This document shows positions 47,929 to 58,630 of a DNA stretch of 64,000 nt, piece after piece. Below the pieces are notes generated by a model. The model was given only the letters and a program-made list of their open reading frames with translations. It was not told the DNA's origin and made no database searches. The stretch is from positions 35,687 through 99,686 of the forward strand of contig QCIO01000004.1 in assembly GCA_003216635.1 (NCBI GenBank), written 5' to 3'. Within the stretch, counting starts at the first letter, position 1. The number at the start of each line of letters is the position of its first letter. This stretch comes from Prochlorococcus sp. AG-402-L23. Its GTDB lineage: Bacteria > Cyanobacteriota > Cyanobacteriia > PCC-6307 > Cyanobiaceae. The position numbers were made by a program, and so were the translations under genes.

Positions 47929-48093
47929 TTAAGGTTTGAGAAAGATAATATTTTTTTTCAAAATTTACTAAAAACTATTTTGTATCTAAAAAGACTAAAT
48001 CATATTTTTACTAGCAAATTTGAGCTTAAAAACATAAATAATTATTGACTTTTAATATATTCAAGCCATTATTTATTTAACTAAATATTCTGA

Positions 48094-48495
48094 ATGCATA
48101 TTAATGATGCGGTATTTTTAGAGGATTTATGTCCTAAGTTCAGATTTAGACAATGGCGAAAATCTATTCATAGGTTTACAGGAAAAAGTTGTATATATTG
48201 TGGAAAACCATCTGAATCCATTGACCATGTAATACCACGAAGCCAAGGAGGCTTAAGTACAACAGAAAACTGTGTCCCTGCTTGTCTTTCCTGTAATGGC
48301 GATAAATCAGATGAAAATGCTTTGTATTGGTACAGAAGGCAAAAATTTTATGATCCTCGAAGAGCAATGGCTATAAGAGCTTGGTTAGAAGGAGATTTAA
48401 GATTAGCTATTAGATTACTGCAATGGGCTAATCCTAAAATTAAGGTAAAAAATAAAAATTACGAAAAAGGTAAATCAGAATATAAAGCAGCTTGA
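48094..48495 (+). CDS. HNH endonuclease family protein
   Basis: The 133-aa protein contains the HNH motif with its zinc knuckle: CIYCGKPSESIDHVIPRSQG (about residues 34-53), then NCVPACLSCNGDKSD (about 62-76), with two CxxC pairs and the catalytic His. The C-terminal 50 residues (YDPRRAMAIRAWLEGDLRLA) are conserved-looking and specific to the cyanobacterial form. There is no intein, intron, methylase or phage gene beside it, so its target is unknown. It abuts the convergent 77-aa frame. Confidence 0.9.
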   Translation: MHINDAVFLEDLCPKFRFRQWRKSIHRFTGKSCIYCGKPSESIDHVIPRSQGGLSTTENCVPACLSCNGDKSDENALYWYRRQKFYDPRRAMAIRAWLEGDLRLAIRLLQWANPKIKVKNKNYEKGKSEYKAA

Positions 48496-48729
48496 CTACC
48501 ACACATTACATATTTCTCTAGAGTTATAACTCTCACATATATTTTCCAATTCTTTTGGGGATTCTGGGAATATTAAAATTGTCGAAAATGAAATAAGAAA
48601 GACAAATAATTTTTGGTAGAATTTAGAATTAAATAAACATACTTCTTTCTCTATAAGACGTGGATAACTTTTGCTAATACAGAAAGTTGTTGATTTTAAA
48701 TCGGGCTTAAGAACTGTCTTCACAATCAA
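48496..48729 (-). CDS. Small membrane protein candidate, up to 77 aa
   Basis: The frame ends directly next to the HNH gene. It contains one hydrophobic helix (FYQKLFVFLISFSTILIF, about residues 37-54), then FPESPKELENICESYNSREI and a final CNVW, a polar tail with two cysteines. The start is uncertain: TTG at 48729 or GTG at 48723, and no ATG is available upstream. The tail looks like a real protein. I do not recognise a family. It is divergent from the epimerase gene with only 29 bases between. Confidence 0.5.
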   Translation of the reverse strand: MIVKTVLKPDLKSTTFCISKSYPRLIEKEVCLFNSKFYQKLFVFLISFSTILIFPESPKELENICESYNSREICNVW

Positions 48730-48758
48730 TTAATACATATGTACTACTTTAACCCAGC

Positions 48759-49637
48759 ATGAATAAACCTGCAAGTTTACTCGGAAATAAAAATAAATTT
48801 CTAATCTTAGGATGTGGCTTCAGCGGCAGTTTTTTTGCAAAAACTATTAGAAAATTTGGTTGCACTGTTTTAACAAGCTCAAGATCTCCAAGCAGAGATC
48901 CAAATAGTTTTGTTTTCAACAGTGAAAATGGTATGATCCCTGATGGAAAAATTTTTGATGGAGTCACGCATATTCTTAGTTGCATACCTCCTGACAAAAA
49001 TGGTAATGATCCCGTATTAAAAAGCCTTCAAAGTAAACTACAAGATATCTCCCTCGAATGGGCTGGATATTTATCTACTACAGGAGTATATGGAAACACT
49101 GAAGGTGGTTGGGTTTCTGAAATAGATGAGCCTAATCCTTTTCAAAAAAGAAGCCATCACAGATTAAATTGCGAAAAAAAATGGATTGAATCTAGTTTGC
49201 CTGTACAAATTTTTAGATTACCTGGCATCTATGGACCTGGAAGATCCACATTTGAATCAATCAAAAATCAAAAAATTCGAGTCATTTTAAAAAAAGCTCA
49301 AGTATTTTCAAGAATTCATGTTGCTGATATTACACATGCGATTATTTATTTATTACAAAATAAAAATCGTTTAAAGTTTCACCAAATCATTAATATCGCT
49401 GATGATGAGCCCTCTTCTCAAATAGAAGTAATTCAATATTGTTACGATCTAATGGGTTTAAAAATGCCAAATCCAATATTATTTGAAGACGCAAAAAAAG
49501 AATTGTCACCGATAGCTCAATCGTTTTGGATGGAAAATAGAAGAGTTTCTAATAAATTATTATGTGAAACTCTTGGATATAAACTAATTTATAAAAACTA
49601 TAAACTAGGCTTAAAAAACTGCTTTTTGAATAGTTAG
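48759..49637 (+). CDS. NAD(P)-binding epimerase/dehydratase-like protein (extended SDR)
   Basis: The 292-aa protein has the Rossmann motif LILGCGFSGSFFAKTI near residues 15-30, the SDR catalytic-region TGVYGNTEGGWVSE (Tyr near 111), and RLPGIYGPGRSTF near 152. This fits the YeeZ-like branch of nucleoside-diphosphate-sugar epimerases. The classical YxxxK is degenerate, so the reaction is unknown. It runs 22 bases before pdxA on the same strand, so co-transcription is possible. Confidence 0.82.
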   Translation: MNKPASLLGNKNKFLILGCGFSGSFFAKTIRKFGCTVLTSSRSPSRDPNSFVFNSENGMIPDGKIFDGVTHILSCIPPDKNGNDPVLKSLQSKLQDISLEWAGYLSTTGVYGNTEGGWVSEIDEPNPFQKRSHHRLNCEKKWIESSLPVQIFRLPGIYGPGRSTFESIKNQKIRVILKKAQVFSRIHVADITHAIIYLLQNKNRLKFHQIINIADDEPSSQIEVIQYCYDLMGLKMPNPILFEDAKKELSPIAQSFWMENRRVSNKLLCETLGYKLIYKNYKLGLKNCFLNS

Positions 49638-49659
49638 AAAATAAATTTAAAAACTTTTT

Positions 49660-50694
49660 ATGAATATTAAAAAAACTAATAAAACTTTTAAAATTGTATT
49701 AAGCGTTGGAGATGAGTCTGGCATAGGGCCTGAAATAATTTTAAAAGCTCTCTGTTCTGATGAATTACCAGACAATATTGACTTTACGTTGGTGGGTTCC
49801 AAAAAAAATCTATTAAACACATATAAACACCTCAAGGATCTTGGTTTAGAAAAACTAGCAAATCCAAATTCTTTACAAATTTATGATCTTGAAATGTCCG
49901 CATCTGATGAAAAATCTAAATCTAGTTATGGCAACTCAAGTTTCTATTACTTAACAAAAGCAATCGAAATTGTAAAACAATATCCTAATTCAGCACTTGT
50001 TACTGGCCCAATTTGTAAAAAGTCATGGTCACTTGCAGGTCATTACTTCTCTGGACAAACTGAAGTATTAGCAAAATCATGTGGAATAAAAAATGTTGGA
50101 ATGTTATTCACAGCTAAATCGCCAATCACAGGTTGGAGATTCAATACGTTATTAGCTACAACTCACATACCACTTTGTGAGGTACCAAAAAGGCTAAATA
50201 CAAAATTAATACACTCTAAATTAGATCTTTTCAAAGAATTTTGTTCTAAGTATAATAAAAAACCTATTTTAAAAGTTGCAGGATTAAACCCTCACGCAGG
50301 CGAAGAGGGCATTTTAGGTAATGAAGAGAAAGATTGGCTTAATGATTCTTTGATTGCTTGGAATGAAAAGAATAGAGATATTAAATTATTAGGACCAATA
50401 TCACCAGATAGTTGCTGGAACTCCTCTGCAAAAGCATGGAGACACAAAGATTCTGAAAAACATGATGGGATTCTTGCTATGTATCATGATCAAGGTTTAA
50501 TCCCAATTAAAGTTATAGCTCTTAATTACTCGGTAAATACCACAATAGGTTTGCCTTTTATAAGAACATCTCCAGATCATGGTACGGGCTTTGATATTGC
50601 TGGCAAAGGAATAGCTCAATCGCAAAGCATGATTGAGGCTATAAAGGCTGCAATAGAAATGAATAAAACTTCAAGACTGCTTAATACGCATTAA
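49660..50694 (+). CDS. pdxA: PdxA, 4-hydroxythreonine-4-phosphate dehydrogenase
   Basis: PdxA oxidises 4-phosphohydroxythreonine for pyridoxal phosphate synthesis in the DXP-dependent route. The 344-aa protein has SVGDESGIGPEIILKAL near the N-terminus, VTGPICKKSWSLAGHYFSGQ near 112, LNPHAGEEG near 208 and the metal-ligand HDQGLIPIK near 276, followed by GLPFIRTSPDHGTGFDIAG. All metal-binding His residues are present. It overlaps the convergent accB gene by 24 bases. Confidence 0.96.
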   Translation: MNIKKTNKTFKIVLSVGDESGIGPEIILKALCSDELPDNIDFTLVGSKKNLLNTYKHLKDLGLEKLANPNSLQIYDLEMSASDEKSKSSYGNSSFYYLTKAIEIVKQYPNSALVTGPICKKSWSLAGHYFSGQTEVLAKSCGIKNVGMLFTAKSPITGWRFNTLLATTHIPLCEVPKRLNTKLIHSKLDLFKEFCSKYNKKPILKVAGLNPHAGEEGILGNEEKDWLNDSLIAWNEKNRDIKLLGPISPDSCWNSSAKAWRHKDSEKHDGILAMYHDQGLIPIKVIALNYSVNTTIGLPFIRTSPDHGTGFDIAGKGIAQSQSMIEAIKAAIEMNKTSRLLNTH

Positions 50695-51174
50695 AACTTG
50701 CCCAAATTCAACTGGCGTACCATTCTCAACGAGAATCTCTACTATTTCAGCGTTAAATTCAGATTCAATTTCATTCATCAACTTCATAGCTTCCAAAATA
50801 CAAATAGTTTGGCCGACCTGAACATTACTTCCTACCTCTACAAATGGCTCCTCACCAGGCGCTGCAGCCCTATAAAAGGTTCCGACCATAGGAGAAGTAA
50901 TATCAGTAAGATCTGAACGCCCAGGCGGTGCTACCTGAGGCGCCTCTGGCTCATTAACTATGGAGACATTATCATTAATAGATTTTTGAACAATTGATTG
51001 CTTATCAAATGAAGTATTTGAAACTAAATTATTAGATAATTGGTTTTGATCAAATAAATTCCGTTTTATTTCAAGTTTAAAATCTTCTCCCTCTAGTGAG
51101 AACTCTTGAATATCGCTCGATGAGATTTTGTCTATTAAGCGATTTAAATCTTCATGATCTAATTTCATAGCCAT
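50671..51174 (-). CDS. accB: AccB, biotin carboxyl carrier protein
   Basis: AccB carries the biotin that AccC carboxylates and the AccA/AccD carboxyltransferase uses. The 167-aa protein has a flexible, Pro/Gln-rich linker around residues 55-85 and a C-terminal biotinyl domain with the lysine in EAMKLMNEIES near residue 130. It follows efp with a TAATG overlap (one base shared at 51174), so the two are translationally coupled; an efp-accB pair is common in bacteria. The other subunit in this window, accC, is ~38 kb away. Confidence 0.96.
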   Translation of the reverse strand: MAMKLDHEDLNRLIDKISSSDIQEFSLEGEDFKLEIKRNLFDQNQLSNNLVSNTSFDKQSIVQKSINDNVSIVNEPEAPQVAPPGRSDLTDITSPMVGTFYRAAAPGEEPFVEVGSNVQVGQTICILEAMKLMNEIESEFNAEIVEILVENGTPVEFGQVLMRIKQS

Positions 51175-51734
51175 TAATTTTCACGTCCAAGATAACTATC
51201 GTTACGAGTGTCAACTTTAATCATTTCTCCCACAGAAATAAATAAAGGAACCATAACTTGTGCACCTGTTTCTAGAATAGCTGGTTTCGTGCCCCCACTA
51301 GCAGTGTCACCTTTAACTCCAGGATCAGTCTCTGTAACTTTTAAGGTAATTGATATTGGAAGTTCTACTTCTAAAACTTTACCATTATGGAAAATAACGT
51401 TAACCTCCATTCCTTCTTTCAAATACTTAGCACCCTTACCAATTTGTTCTGAGGAAAGTCTTGTCTCTTCAAAACTTGTCATATCCATAAAAACATAATC
51501 TCCAGACTCCACATAAGTGTGTTGCAGGTTAGACTTCTCAAGGATAGCCTGCTGTACTGATTCTCCGGCTCGAAAAGTTTTTTCAACCACGTTGCCACTT
51601 TGAACTGATTTTAATTTTGTTCGCACGAAAGCAGAACCCTTACCAGGCTTGACATGTAGAAATTCTACAACACGCCAAACTTGTCCATCCAATTCGATGG
51701 TGGTACCTGTGCGAAAATCGTTACTGGAAATCAT
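51174..51734 (-). CDS. efp: EF-P, translation elongation factor P
   Basis: EF-P relieves ribosome stalling at polyproline stretches. The frame is open to 51770, but the ATG at 51734 ([11 protein letters not shown]) gives the normal 186 aa. The three OB-like domains are evident: the loop [15 protein letters not shown] (modified-lysine region, near residue 30), [10 protein letters not shown] and the C-terminal [19 protein letters not shown] with [18 protein letters not shown]. Whether Lys in the loop is modified cannot be told, as no epmA-like gene is here. Confidence 0.97.
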   Translation of the reverse strand: MISSNDFRTGTTIELDGQVWRVVEFLHVKPGKGSAFVRTKLKSVQSGNVVEKTFRAGESVQQAILEKSNLQHTYVESGDYVFMDMTSFEETRLSSEQIGKGAKYLKEGMEVNVIFHNGKVLEVELPISITLKVTETDPGVKGDTASGGTKPAILETGAQVMVPLFISVGEMIKVDTRNDSYLGREN

Positions 51735-51777
51735 TCCTGTATTACATCCCCAAGAATAATAAACCTGCAAGAGTACT

Positions 51778-52869
51778 ATGCAAAAATTCTTATCAAATCA
51801 GAACAAACTTTTCTTAATTTTCTCAATAATAATTTTACAGGTTTTTCTCTTAAAACCCATCCAAGTACAAGCTGATTTACCTACTGGAAATGCGGTAAAA
51901 GACCCTAATGCAATCCTCCGAAACGCACTCCCTATCAAGCAAGTTGAATTGCAAGAAATTCAACATAAATTGGAAGATACTAGTGACCTTGTTAGAGGAG
52001 GAAGATGGCCTGCTCTTAATAAAACTGTTACAAAATGTCAATCTTTACTAAAAAAATACCAAAGTAGAATTATCAAAGATTTACCAAACGATAAAAAGAA
52101 AATTGCTGAAAAAACATTTTTAGAACTCAAAGAAAATTTTGATAGCCTTCAAGATCATTCCAAAGCAAAAGATAAGTATTCATTTATATCGACCCGCAAA
52201 GAGGCTTTAGATAAAATAGGTGGATTAGAAGAATATTTCCTGCCAAATCAATTTCCTTACGATATTCCAGAAGAGTTTAATAATCTTCCAAGATTACTAG
52301 GAAGAGCAAAAGTCAATATAAAAACCTCAAAAGGAGATATGAAAGCTATTGTAGATGGATTTAACGCCCCACTTACAGCAGGAGCATTTATAGATTTATC
52401 TTCAAAGAATTTCTATAAAGATTTACCCATTAATAGAGCAGAAGAATTTTTTGTGCTACAAACAGGTGATCCAATTGGTGAAGCGATTGGCTATGTAGAT
52501 CCCGAAACAAACAAAGAACGTCACGTTCCCCTAGAAATTAGAATGCCTGATGAAAAAAGAACTTTTTATAATCAAACTTTTGAAGATTTAGGTTTTTACA
52601 CTGAGACGCCAACATTACCTTTTGCAACACTTGGAACTCTAGGATGGTCCCATTCAAATACGGCAGTTGATGATGGCTCATCGCAATTTTTCTTTTTTTT
52701 ATATGAAGCAGAATTAAATCCAGCAGGTCGCAATTTAATTGATGGGAGGAATGCTGCCTTTGGTTACGTTGTAGATGGATTTGATGTATTAGAAGAGCTT
52801 ACTAAAGATGACACAATAATTGCAATTGATGTTTTAGAAGGGATTAAAAACCTCAAATTAAATGCATAA
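51778..52869 (+). CDS. CYP38/TLP40-like lumenal cyclophilin-type protein
   Basis: The 363-aa protein starts with a signal peptide (hydrophobic [15 protein letters not shown] at about residues 12-26, cleavage near QVQADLP). Then come a helical N-terminal domain (about 40-140) and a C-terminal cyclophilin-type fold (about 170-355) with [28 protein letters not shown] and [14 protein letters not shown]. This is the layout of plant CYP38/TLP40 and its cyanobacterial relatives in the thylakoid lumen, linked to PSII assembly; isomerase activity is doubtful in this family. It overlaps thiL by 8 bases. Confidence 0.85.
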   Translation: MQKFLSNQNKLFLIFSIIILQVFLLKPIQVQADLPTGNAVKDPNAILRNALPIKQVELQEIQHKLEDTSDLVRGGRWPALNKTVTKCQSLLKKYQSRIIKDLPNDKKKIAEKTFLELKENFDSLQDHSKAKDKYSFISTRKEALDKIGGLEEYFLPNQFPYDIPEEFNNLPRLLGRAKVNIKTSKGDMKAIVDGFNAPLTAGAFIDLSSKNFYKDLPINRAEEFFVLQTGDPIGEAIGYVDPETNKERHVPLEIRMPDEKRTFYNQTFEDLGFYTETPTLPFATLGTLGWSHSNTAVDDGSSQFFFFLYEAELNPAGRNLIDGRNAAFGYVVDGFDVLEELTKDDTIIAIDVLEGIKNLKLNA

Positions 52870-53848
52870 AGAAATATTAGAAGATATAGGGGAAAAAGAA
52901 TTAATAAATAGGCTTGGAAAGTTTATGCCTAAAAATCAAATATTAGATGATTGCGCTTTAATCAAAACTAAAAATAATGACTTACTTGTCAATTGTGATT
53001 CTTTGGTTGAAAATATTCATTTTAATGACCTTACTATTTGCCCCAGAGACCTTGGATGGAAAGCAGTTGTAAGCAACATCTCTGACTTATTATCCAGTGG
53101 TAGTAAGAAAACCATAGGAATTACAATAAGCCTCATACTACCTGCTAAAACTGAGTGGTTTTGGGTTGAAGAGTTGTATAAAGGAATAAATAAAGCTTTA
53201 AAAGAATATGGCGGGATAATTCTTGGAGGAGATTGCTCAAAGGGGAATCAAAAAGCTATATCAATAACAGCCTTTGGGATTCAAGGTGAACTTGAATTAC
53301 GAAGAAACGCATGTAAACCAGGAGATATAATCTTAACTACAGGGATTCATGGTCTTAGCAAATTAGGATTCATGATACAGAGTAAAGTGAATTTCGATAA
53401 TAAATTTTCTCTTAATGAAAGATTAATCATTAAGTCCATTGAACATTTTTGTCGCCCTAAAGTTTACCCAAATTTTCTAAATAATCTCCTCAAAACTCGC
53501 TCCCAAAAAAAAATAAGGAGAATAGGATGTACTGATAGCAGTGATGGTCTATTTCAAGCCTTACAAGATTTAGCAATATCTAGCAAATGTAAAGCTATTA
53601 TAAATTATGAAAAAATGCCTAAAGATAAGGATTGGCCTAAAGGAGATAAATGGGACGAATATTATTTGTTTGGAGGTGAAGATTATGAATTAGTTTTCTC
53701 ATTACCAAAAAAATGGGCAAAGAATTTATCTAAATTTGATAAGGATATTAAAGAGATTGGTTTTTTTGCTGATGGTTCACCATCAGTAGAATTTAAATAT
53801 AATAAAAAAAACAAATTATTTAATAACACCCCTTTCAAACACTTTTAA
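52862..53848 (+). CDS. thiL: ThiL, thiamine-monophosphate kinase
   Basis: ThiL phosphorylates thiamine monophosphate to thiamine pyrophosphate. The 328-aa protein has the PurM-like layout: DDCALIKTKNNDLLVNCDSL at the metal/ATP site (about residues 28-47), the LGWKAVVSNISDLLSSG motif near 60, ILGGDCSKGNQKAIS near 120 and GCTDSSDGLFQALQDLA near 222. Its ATG overlaps the cyclophilin gene by 8 bases. It ends one base before the convergent gap2 stop. Confidence 0.95.
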   Translation: MHKEILEDIGEKELINRLGKFMPKNQILDDCALIKTKNNDLLVNCDSLVENIHFNDLTICPRDLGWKAVVSNISDLLSSGSKKTIGITISLILPAKTEWFWVEELYKGINKALKEYGGIILGGDCSKGNQKAISITAFGIQGELELRRNACKPGDIILTTGIHGLSKLGFMIQSKVNFDNKFSLNERLIIKSIEHFCRPKVYPNFLNNLLKTRSQKKIRRIGCTDSSDGLFQALQDLAISSKCKAIINYEKMPKDKDWPKGDKWDEYYLFGGEDYELVFSLPKKWAKNLSKFDKDIKEIGFFADGSPSVEFKYNKKNKLFNNTPFKHF

Positions 53849-54871
53849 TTATTCCCAATTTTTAGCAACAATCTCTGCTAAATCTACAACCCTCTGACTA
53901 TATCCCCACTCATTATCGTACCATGCAAGAACCTTTACAAGGTTATCTCCGATACACATAGTGAGGTCGCTATCTACAATTGATGATTCATTGGTACCTG
54001 CATAATCGCTTGACACTAATGGTTCATCTCCATACTTAATAATGCCTTTCATCGAGCCTAGAGATGCTTCCTTAAGAGCATTATTGACTTCTTCTTTTGT
54101 AACTGATTTAGAAGATTCAAAAACGAAATCTACTGCTGAAACGTTAGGAGTTGGAACTCTCATTGCAATTCCTGTTAATTTACCTTTCATTTCTGGGTAT
54201 ACCAGTGCTACTGCTTTTGCAGCACCTGTAGAAGTAGGAACGATATTTGTAGCAGCAGCTCTAGCCCTTCTTAGATCTCTATGACTATTATCTAAAATTC
54301 TTTGATCCCCTGTATAACTATGAATTGTAGTCATCAAACCTTTGTTGATCCCAAAAGTTTGGTCTAAAACTTTAACCACTGGAGCTAAACAGTTCGTTGT
54401 ACAACTAGCATTACTCAAAATATCATAATCTTTATGTTTATATGTATCAGCATTAACTCCAACTACATAAGTACCAACGCCATCCCCTTTACCAGGAGCA
54501 GTTAGGATAACTTTTTTTGCTCCCACCTCAAGATGCTTACTTGCACCAACGTCTGTATTAAAAACTCCAGTCGATTCAATAACCAAATCTACACCCCAGT
54601 CTTTCCAAGGGAGATTCATTGGGTTTCTATCAGAGAAACACTTAATTGTCTTATTATTAATTACAAAAGTATCATCAGTATATTGAATATCAACACCATC
54701 AAGTTGACCTAGAACTGAGTCATATTTTAATAGATGAGCATTAGTCTTTGGATCTGAGGTAACGTTAATTCCAACTACTTCAATATTGGTGTAAGCCCCT
54801 CTACTAAGCCAACAACGCATAAAGTTTCGACCAATTCTACCAAAGCCGTTAATTGCAACACGCAAAGTCAT
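53849..54871 (-). CDS. gap2: Glyceraldehyde-3-phosphate dehydrogenase, Gap2 type
   Basis: Gap2 is the NADPH-using Calvin-cycle enzyme of cyanobacteria. The 340-aa protein has the N-terminal [15 protein letters not shown], the catalytic SNASCTTNC near residue 155, [20 protein letters not shown] and the C-terminal [17 protein letters not shown]. The [19 protein letters not shown] region fits the NADP-accepting Gap2 form rather than the glycolytic NAD form. It is divergent from murC with 192 bases between, the largest divergent promoter gap in this part of the window. Confidence 0.95.
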   Translation of the reverse strand: MTLRVAINGFGRIGRNFMRCWLSRGAYTNIEVVGINVTSDPKTNAHLLKYDSVLGQLDGVDIQYTDDTFVINNKTIKCFSDRNPMNLPWKDWGVDLVIESTGVFNTDVGASKHLEVGAKKVILTAPGKGDGVGTYVVGVNADTYKHKDYDILSNASCTTNCLAPVVKVLDQTFGINKGLMTTIHSYTGDQRILDNSHRDLRRARAAATNIVPTSTGAAKAVALVYPEMKGKLTGIAMRVPTPNVSAVDFVFESSKSVTKEEVNNALKEASLGSMKGIIKYGDEPLVSSDYAGTNESSIVDSDLTMCIGDNLVKVLAWYDNEWGYSQRVVDLAEIVAKNWE

Positions 54872-55063
54872 AACTAATAATTTCTAAAAGATTTACCTAA
54901 GTTGCTGATCATACTGAACTTTGTGCAATAAAGTAAGGTTTTTTTGATTTATTAAGCAAATAAGTCTATTTTTGTATTAATTCAAGGAAAAAAACATTTT
55001 TTTTTAAGAAAAAATAGCAAAATTTTACCTAGAAGTTATTTTGATTTAAGTAAAAGGTAAAAA

Positions 55064-56482
55064 TTGGATAAAGAATTACTATTGAAAAGTCATTTTCATT
55101 TTATTGGGATCGGAGGTATTGGGATGTCAGCATTAGCAATGGGTTTACTTAAAAAAGGCTGTTCAGTTTCAGGATCTGATTTAGTTAAAAACAATGAAAC
55201 TAATAAATTAGAACAATTAGGTGCAGTAATCTTTAATTCTCAAGTTCGACAAAATATTGAATTTGTTATTTCAAAATTTACCAACAAATTGATTAATTTT
55301 GTTGTAAGCTCTGCGATCAAGCCAGAAAATGAAGAAATTTCGTACTGCAGAGAAAAAAATTTATCAATAAAACATCGTTCAGAGATACTTGCAATGCTAA
55401 TGCGCACTTACACTGCATTGGCGGTAGCAGGCAGCCACGGAAAAACATCAACCAGTACATTTCTTTCTACAATACTTGATTTATGTACGCATAATTGTTC
55501 TTCAATAACTGGAGGAATAATTCCTATCTACAACTCTAATTGTCATTTAGAAAATACAAAATACTTAGTAGCTGAAGTTGATGAATCTGATGGGACAATT
55601 AATAAATATAAATCTGATATTGGGATAATAAATAACATTGATTTTGATCATTGCGATCACTTTTCTAATTTAAGTGAAGTCATATCCTCTTTTAAAAGTT
55701 TCGCTACAAACTCAAAAAAATTATTACTTAATTTTGATTGTGAAAACACAAGAAATAATTTTTCTTCTAATAATAAGTGGTCAAACACCACTACTAAAAA
55801 CGTAGCTTATGCCATAATCCCAACTCAAATTAATTCACAATACACGATTGGAAAATATTATGAAAATGGAAATTTTATTAGTAATTTAAATATTCCAATT
55901 CCAGGATTACACAATCTATCTAATATCACCGCAGCAATAGCAGCTTCAAGAATGATAGGTGTAGATTTTATAAAAATTAAGAAAAATATAAAATATCTTA
56001 AACTGCCAAAAAAAAGATTTGAATTCAGAGGCCAAATAGATGAAAGAAGTTTATATGATGATTACGCACATCACCCAAACGAAATAAAAGAGACGATTAA
56101 ATTAGGAAGATTATTTATTAAGCAAAAACATAATAATGAATGTCAAAAAAGTAGATTAATAGCTATATTTCAACCTCATAGATACTCTCGAGTAAAGCAA
56201 TTTACTAAAGAATTCGCTAAAGAATTATCAAAAGCAGATGTTATTTATGTAACAAGTATATATGGAGCAGGAGAAGGAAACAAAGATAAAATTACTTCGA
56301 AAAATATCACTGATCTAATTTATAAAAAGAATAAAAATGTTAGTTACATAAATAATTATCATGAAATTACAAAGAATTTTTATGTATTAACTCAAAAAGG
56401 GGATTTAATTTTAAATATGGGAGCTGGTAATTGTCATAATTTCTGGTCAATTTTAAATGGCAAAAAAATTAAAAATTACTAA
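55064..56482 (+). CDS. murC: MurC, UDP-N-acetylmuramate-L-alanine ligase
   Basis: MurC adds L-alanine to UDP-MurNAc. The 472-aa protein has the N-terminal IGIGGIGMSALAMGLL, the ATP loop GSHGKTSTSTFL near residue 124, DESDGTINKYKSDIGIINNI near 173 and DDYAHHPNEIKETI near 330. It starts at TTG (55064) shortly after the purine-rich AAAAGGTAAAA, a weak ribosome-binding site. murB begins 3 bases after its stop. Confidence 0.97.
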   Translation: MDKELLLKSHFHFIGIGGIGMSALAMGLLKKGCSVSGSDLVKNNETNKLEQLGAVIFNSQVRQNIEFVISKFTNKLINFVVSSAIKPENEEISYCREKNLSIKHRSEILAMLMRTYTALAVAGSHGKTSTSTFLSTILDLCTHNCSSITGGIIPIYNSNCHLENTKYLVAEVDESDGTINKYKSDIGIINNIDFDHCDHFSNLSEVISSFKSFATNSKKLLLNFDCENTRNNFSSNNKWSNTTTKNVAYAIIPTQINSQYTIGKYYENGNFISNLNIPIPGLHNLSNITAAIAASRMIGVDFIKIKKNIKYLKLPKKRFEFRGQIDERSLYDDYAHHPNEIKETIKLGRLFIKQKHNNECQKSRLIAIFQPHRYSRVKQFTKEFAKELSKADVIYVTSIYGAGEGNKDKITSKNITDLIYKKNKNVSYINNYHEITKNFYVLTQKGDLILNMGAGNCHNFWSILNGKKIKNY

Positions 56483-56485
56483 TTT

Positions 56486-57379
56486 ATGAATAAAAAAATT
56501 TTTTCTGAGAACTGCAATTTAAGTAGTTATACAACTATAAAGGTGGGAGGAGTAGCTGAATACTTTGCTGAGCCGAGAAGCATTAAAGAATTTTCATATC
56601 TAATAAAGTGGGCTAATTTGAATAAACTAAGATGTCAAATAATTGGCGCAGGTTCAAATCTTTTAATAAATAATATTTTCATAAAAGGTTTAGTTGTGTG
56701 TACAAAAAAAATGAAATCACTAACGATAGATCCATATTCAGGAATTATTGAAGCGGAAGCAGGTGTAATGCTCCCCACATTATCTAATTCTCTTGCTAAA
56801 AATGGATTACAAGGAGCTGAATGGGCTGTCGGAATCCCAGGAACATTAGGAGGAGCAATTTTTATGAATGCTGGTACAGGTAATTTATCGCTAGCAAAAA
56901 ATCTTATTTCCGTAAAAGTTATAAATAATAAAACTCATGAAAAACTTGAAATTGAAAAAAAAGATATCAATTTTGAATATAGATTTAGCTCTTTTCAAAG
57001 AAATGATTTGACAATTATTAGTGCAAGACTACATTTTGAGCCTAATGGAAATCTCGGACAATTAATTCAAACAACAAAAAATAACCTTAAATTAAAAACA
57101 GAAACACAGCCATATCATCAACCAAGTTTTGGTAGTGTTTTTAAAAATCCTGAAAATAATTATGCAGCAAAATTAATTGATGATATGGGTTTAAAGGGAT
57201 TTAAAATTGGCGGTGCTGAAATTTCTAGAATGCATTCAAATTTTATAATTAACACTTCTTCAGCAAGTTCAAAAGATATTTATGAATTAATAACAGTAAT
57301 CCAACAAAAAGTACTACAAAACAAAGGAATTTTTTTGCAACCGGAAGTAAGAATGATTGGTTTTGACTATCCTAACTAA
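56486..57379 (+). CDS. murB: MurB, UDP-N-acetylenolpyruvoylglucosamine reductase
   Basis: MurB reduces the enolpyruvyl group with NADPH and FAD to make UDP-MurNAc, the substrate of MurC. The 297-aa protein has [42 protein letters not shown] (about residues 112-126) and YRFSSFQR, then [11 protein letters not shown] and the final LQPEVRMIG. It is the short type II form. It is tightly linked to murC (3 bases) and followed by ybaB after 17 bases. Confidence 0.96.
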   Translation: MNKKIFSENCNLSSYTTIKVGGVAEYFAEPRSIKEFSYLIKWANLNKLRCQIIGAGSNLLINNIFIKGLVVCTKKMKSLTIDPYSGIIEAEAGVMLPTLSNSLAKNGLQGAEWAVGIPGTLGGAIFMNAGTGNLSLAKNLISVKVINNKTHEKLEIEKKDINFEYRFSSFQRNDLTIISARLHFEPNGNLGQLIQTTKNNLKLKTETQPYHQPSFGSVFKNPENNYAAKLIDDMGLKGFKIGGAEISRMHSNFIINTSSASSKDIYELITVIQQKVLQNKGIFLQPEVRMIGFDYPN

Positions 57380-57396
57380 AGAAACTTTTTAACAAA

Positions 57397-57747
57397 ATGG
57401 CGGGTTTTGGACTTCCTAACTTTGGACAACTTACAGAAGCTTTTAAAAAAGCTAAACAAATTCAGCAAGATGCTCAAAAATTACAAGATGAACTTGAAAA
57501 TATGGAGATTGAAGGAAAAAGTGATGATGAAATGATAAAAGTCTGGATAAGTGGAAACCAACTTCCTTTAAAGGTAGAAGTGCAAGAAAATATTTTAAAT
57601 GCAGATAAAGAAAAAATTGAGCAAAACATCTTACAAGCTATACAAAAAGCTCATGAATTATCAACTACAACTATGAAAGAAAGGATGAATGATTTAACTG
57701 GTGGATTAAATCTTAATCTTCCTGGTTTTGATAATAGTGACTCTTAG
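57397..57747 (+). CDS. ybaB: YbaB/EbfC-family nucleoid-associated protein
   Basis: The 116-aa protein has an N-terminal Lys/Gln-rich helix (about residues 15-35), the central sheet [19 protein letters not shown] and the C-terminal helix with [17 protein letters not shown]. Family members bind DNA as dimers and coat the nucleoid. It follows murB by 17 bases. Its 3' end overlaps rsgA on the other strand by 35 bases, the longest convergent overlap in the window. Confidence 0.94.
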   Translation: MAGFGLPNFGQLTEAFKKAKQIQQDAQKLQDELENMEIEGKSDDEMIKVWISGNQLPLKVEVQENILNADKEKIEQNILQAIQKAHELSTTTMKERMNDLTGGLNLNLPGFDNSDS

Positions 57748-58630
57748 AAGACTCAATCATTTCTTTGTAAAAAGAATATCTTTCGAAGCGTTTATTTAAA
57801 TTACAGCCCTCATCGTTTAAATGTAAGCAGTTGCGAAATTTACACTTAATTTCTTCATCGATCACCTGTTTATATATTTCTGAATAAAGATTTGGTAACA
57901 ACCTAATATCAAGCTCTAGAGGTTGCATATTAAAACCAGGAGTGTCTACAATGTAACTTTGATTTGATAAAGAAAATAACTCAATATTTCGAGTAGTATT
58001 TTTACCTCTTTTAATTTTATTTGAAACTGGAGCAGTATTATTTTGAAGACCTGGAATTATCATATTAAGCAAAGTAGTTTTGCCAACACCGGATGGGCCC
58101 ATAAAAATTGAACACTCTTTTTGCTTTAACTCAGCTAATAAATTATTAAAGTGATCAGATTTCTCTAAATTTAAAGTTATTGCTTTATAACCCCATTTCC
58201 CAAATTTATCAATTAATGAAAATCTTCTTGTATCTGATATTAAATCACATTTTGTCAAAACTAATGAGACTTCAACTCCCATTGATTCTGCTGATATCAA
58301 AAACCTATTAACTTGAGATAAATTTAATTCTGGCTCTTCAACGGAAAAAGTAATGTAAATATTAGATATATTTGCGACTGAGGGTCTAACTAATAAATTT
58401 TTTCTTTTTTTTAGACTTGTTATTACTGCGCGATTGCTTTTTAAATCAATATTTTCAATTATTACTTTGTCTCCAACATAAATTAATTGATCCTTAAAAT
58501 TTATAGACTTCCTCACTTTACATAAAAATTTTTCACTATTTCCTGAGTTTTCTTTATTTTTTAAGTCAACTAAAAAAAAATCATTAAATTTTTTCGTAAC
58601 TAAACCTAAATGTTTACTATTTGTTTTCAT
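57713..58630 (-). CDS. rsgA: RsgA, ribosome small subunit-dependent GTPase
   Basis: RsgA is a circularly permuted GTPase that checks late 30S maturation. The 305-aa protein has an N-terminal OB domain, then G4 LTKCDL, G1 [14 protein letters not shown] near residue 178, the switch II DTPGFN near 225 and a C-terminal zinc site [14 protein letters not shown] near 262-275. Motif order G4-G1-G3 confirms the permutation. It overlaps tusA by 14 bases upstream, so it is the last gene of grpE-dnaJ-tusA-rsgA. Confidence 0.96.
   Translation of the reverse strand: MKTNSKHLGLVTKKFNDFFLVDLKNKENSGNSEKFLCKVRKSINFKDQLIYVGDKVIIENIDLKSNRAVITSLKKRKNLLVRPSVANISNIYITFSVEEPELNLSQVNRFLISAESMGVEVSLVLTKCDLISDTRRFSLIDKFGKWGYKAITLNLEKSDHFNNLLAELKQKECSIFMGPSGVGKTTLLNMIIPGLQNNTAPVSNKIKRGKNTTRNIELFSLSNQSYIVDTPGFNMQPLELDIRLLPNLYSEIYKQVIDEEIKCKFRNCLHLNDEGCNLNKRFERYSFYKEMIESSKSHYYQNQED

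Noticed and set aside
48094..48495. Homing endonuclease or mobile element marked by the HNH gene
   Set aside because: No intron, intein, repeat or displaced gene surrounds it, and its codon use looks like that of its neighbours.
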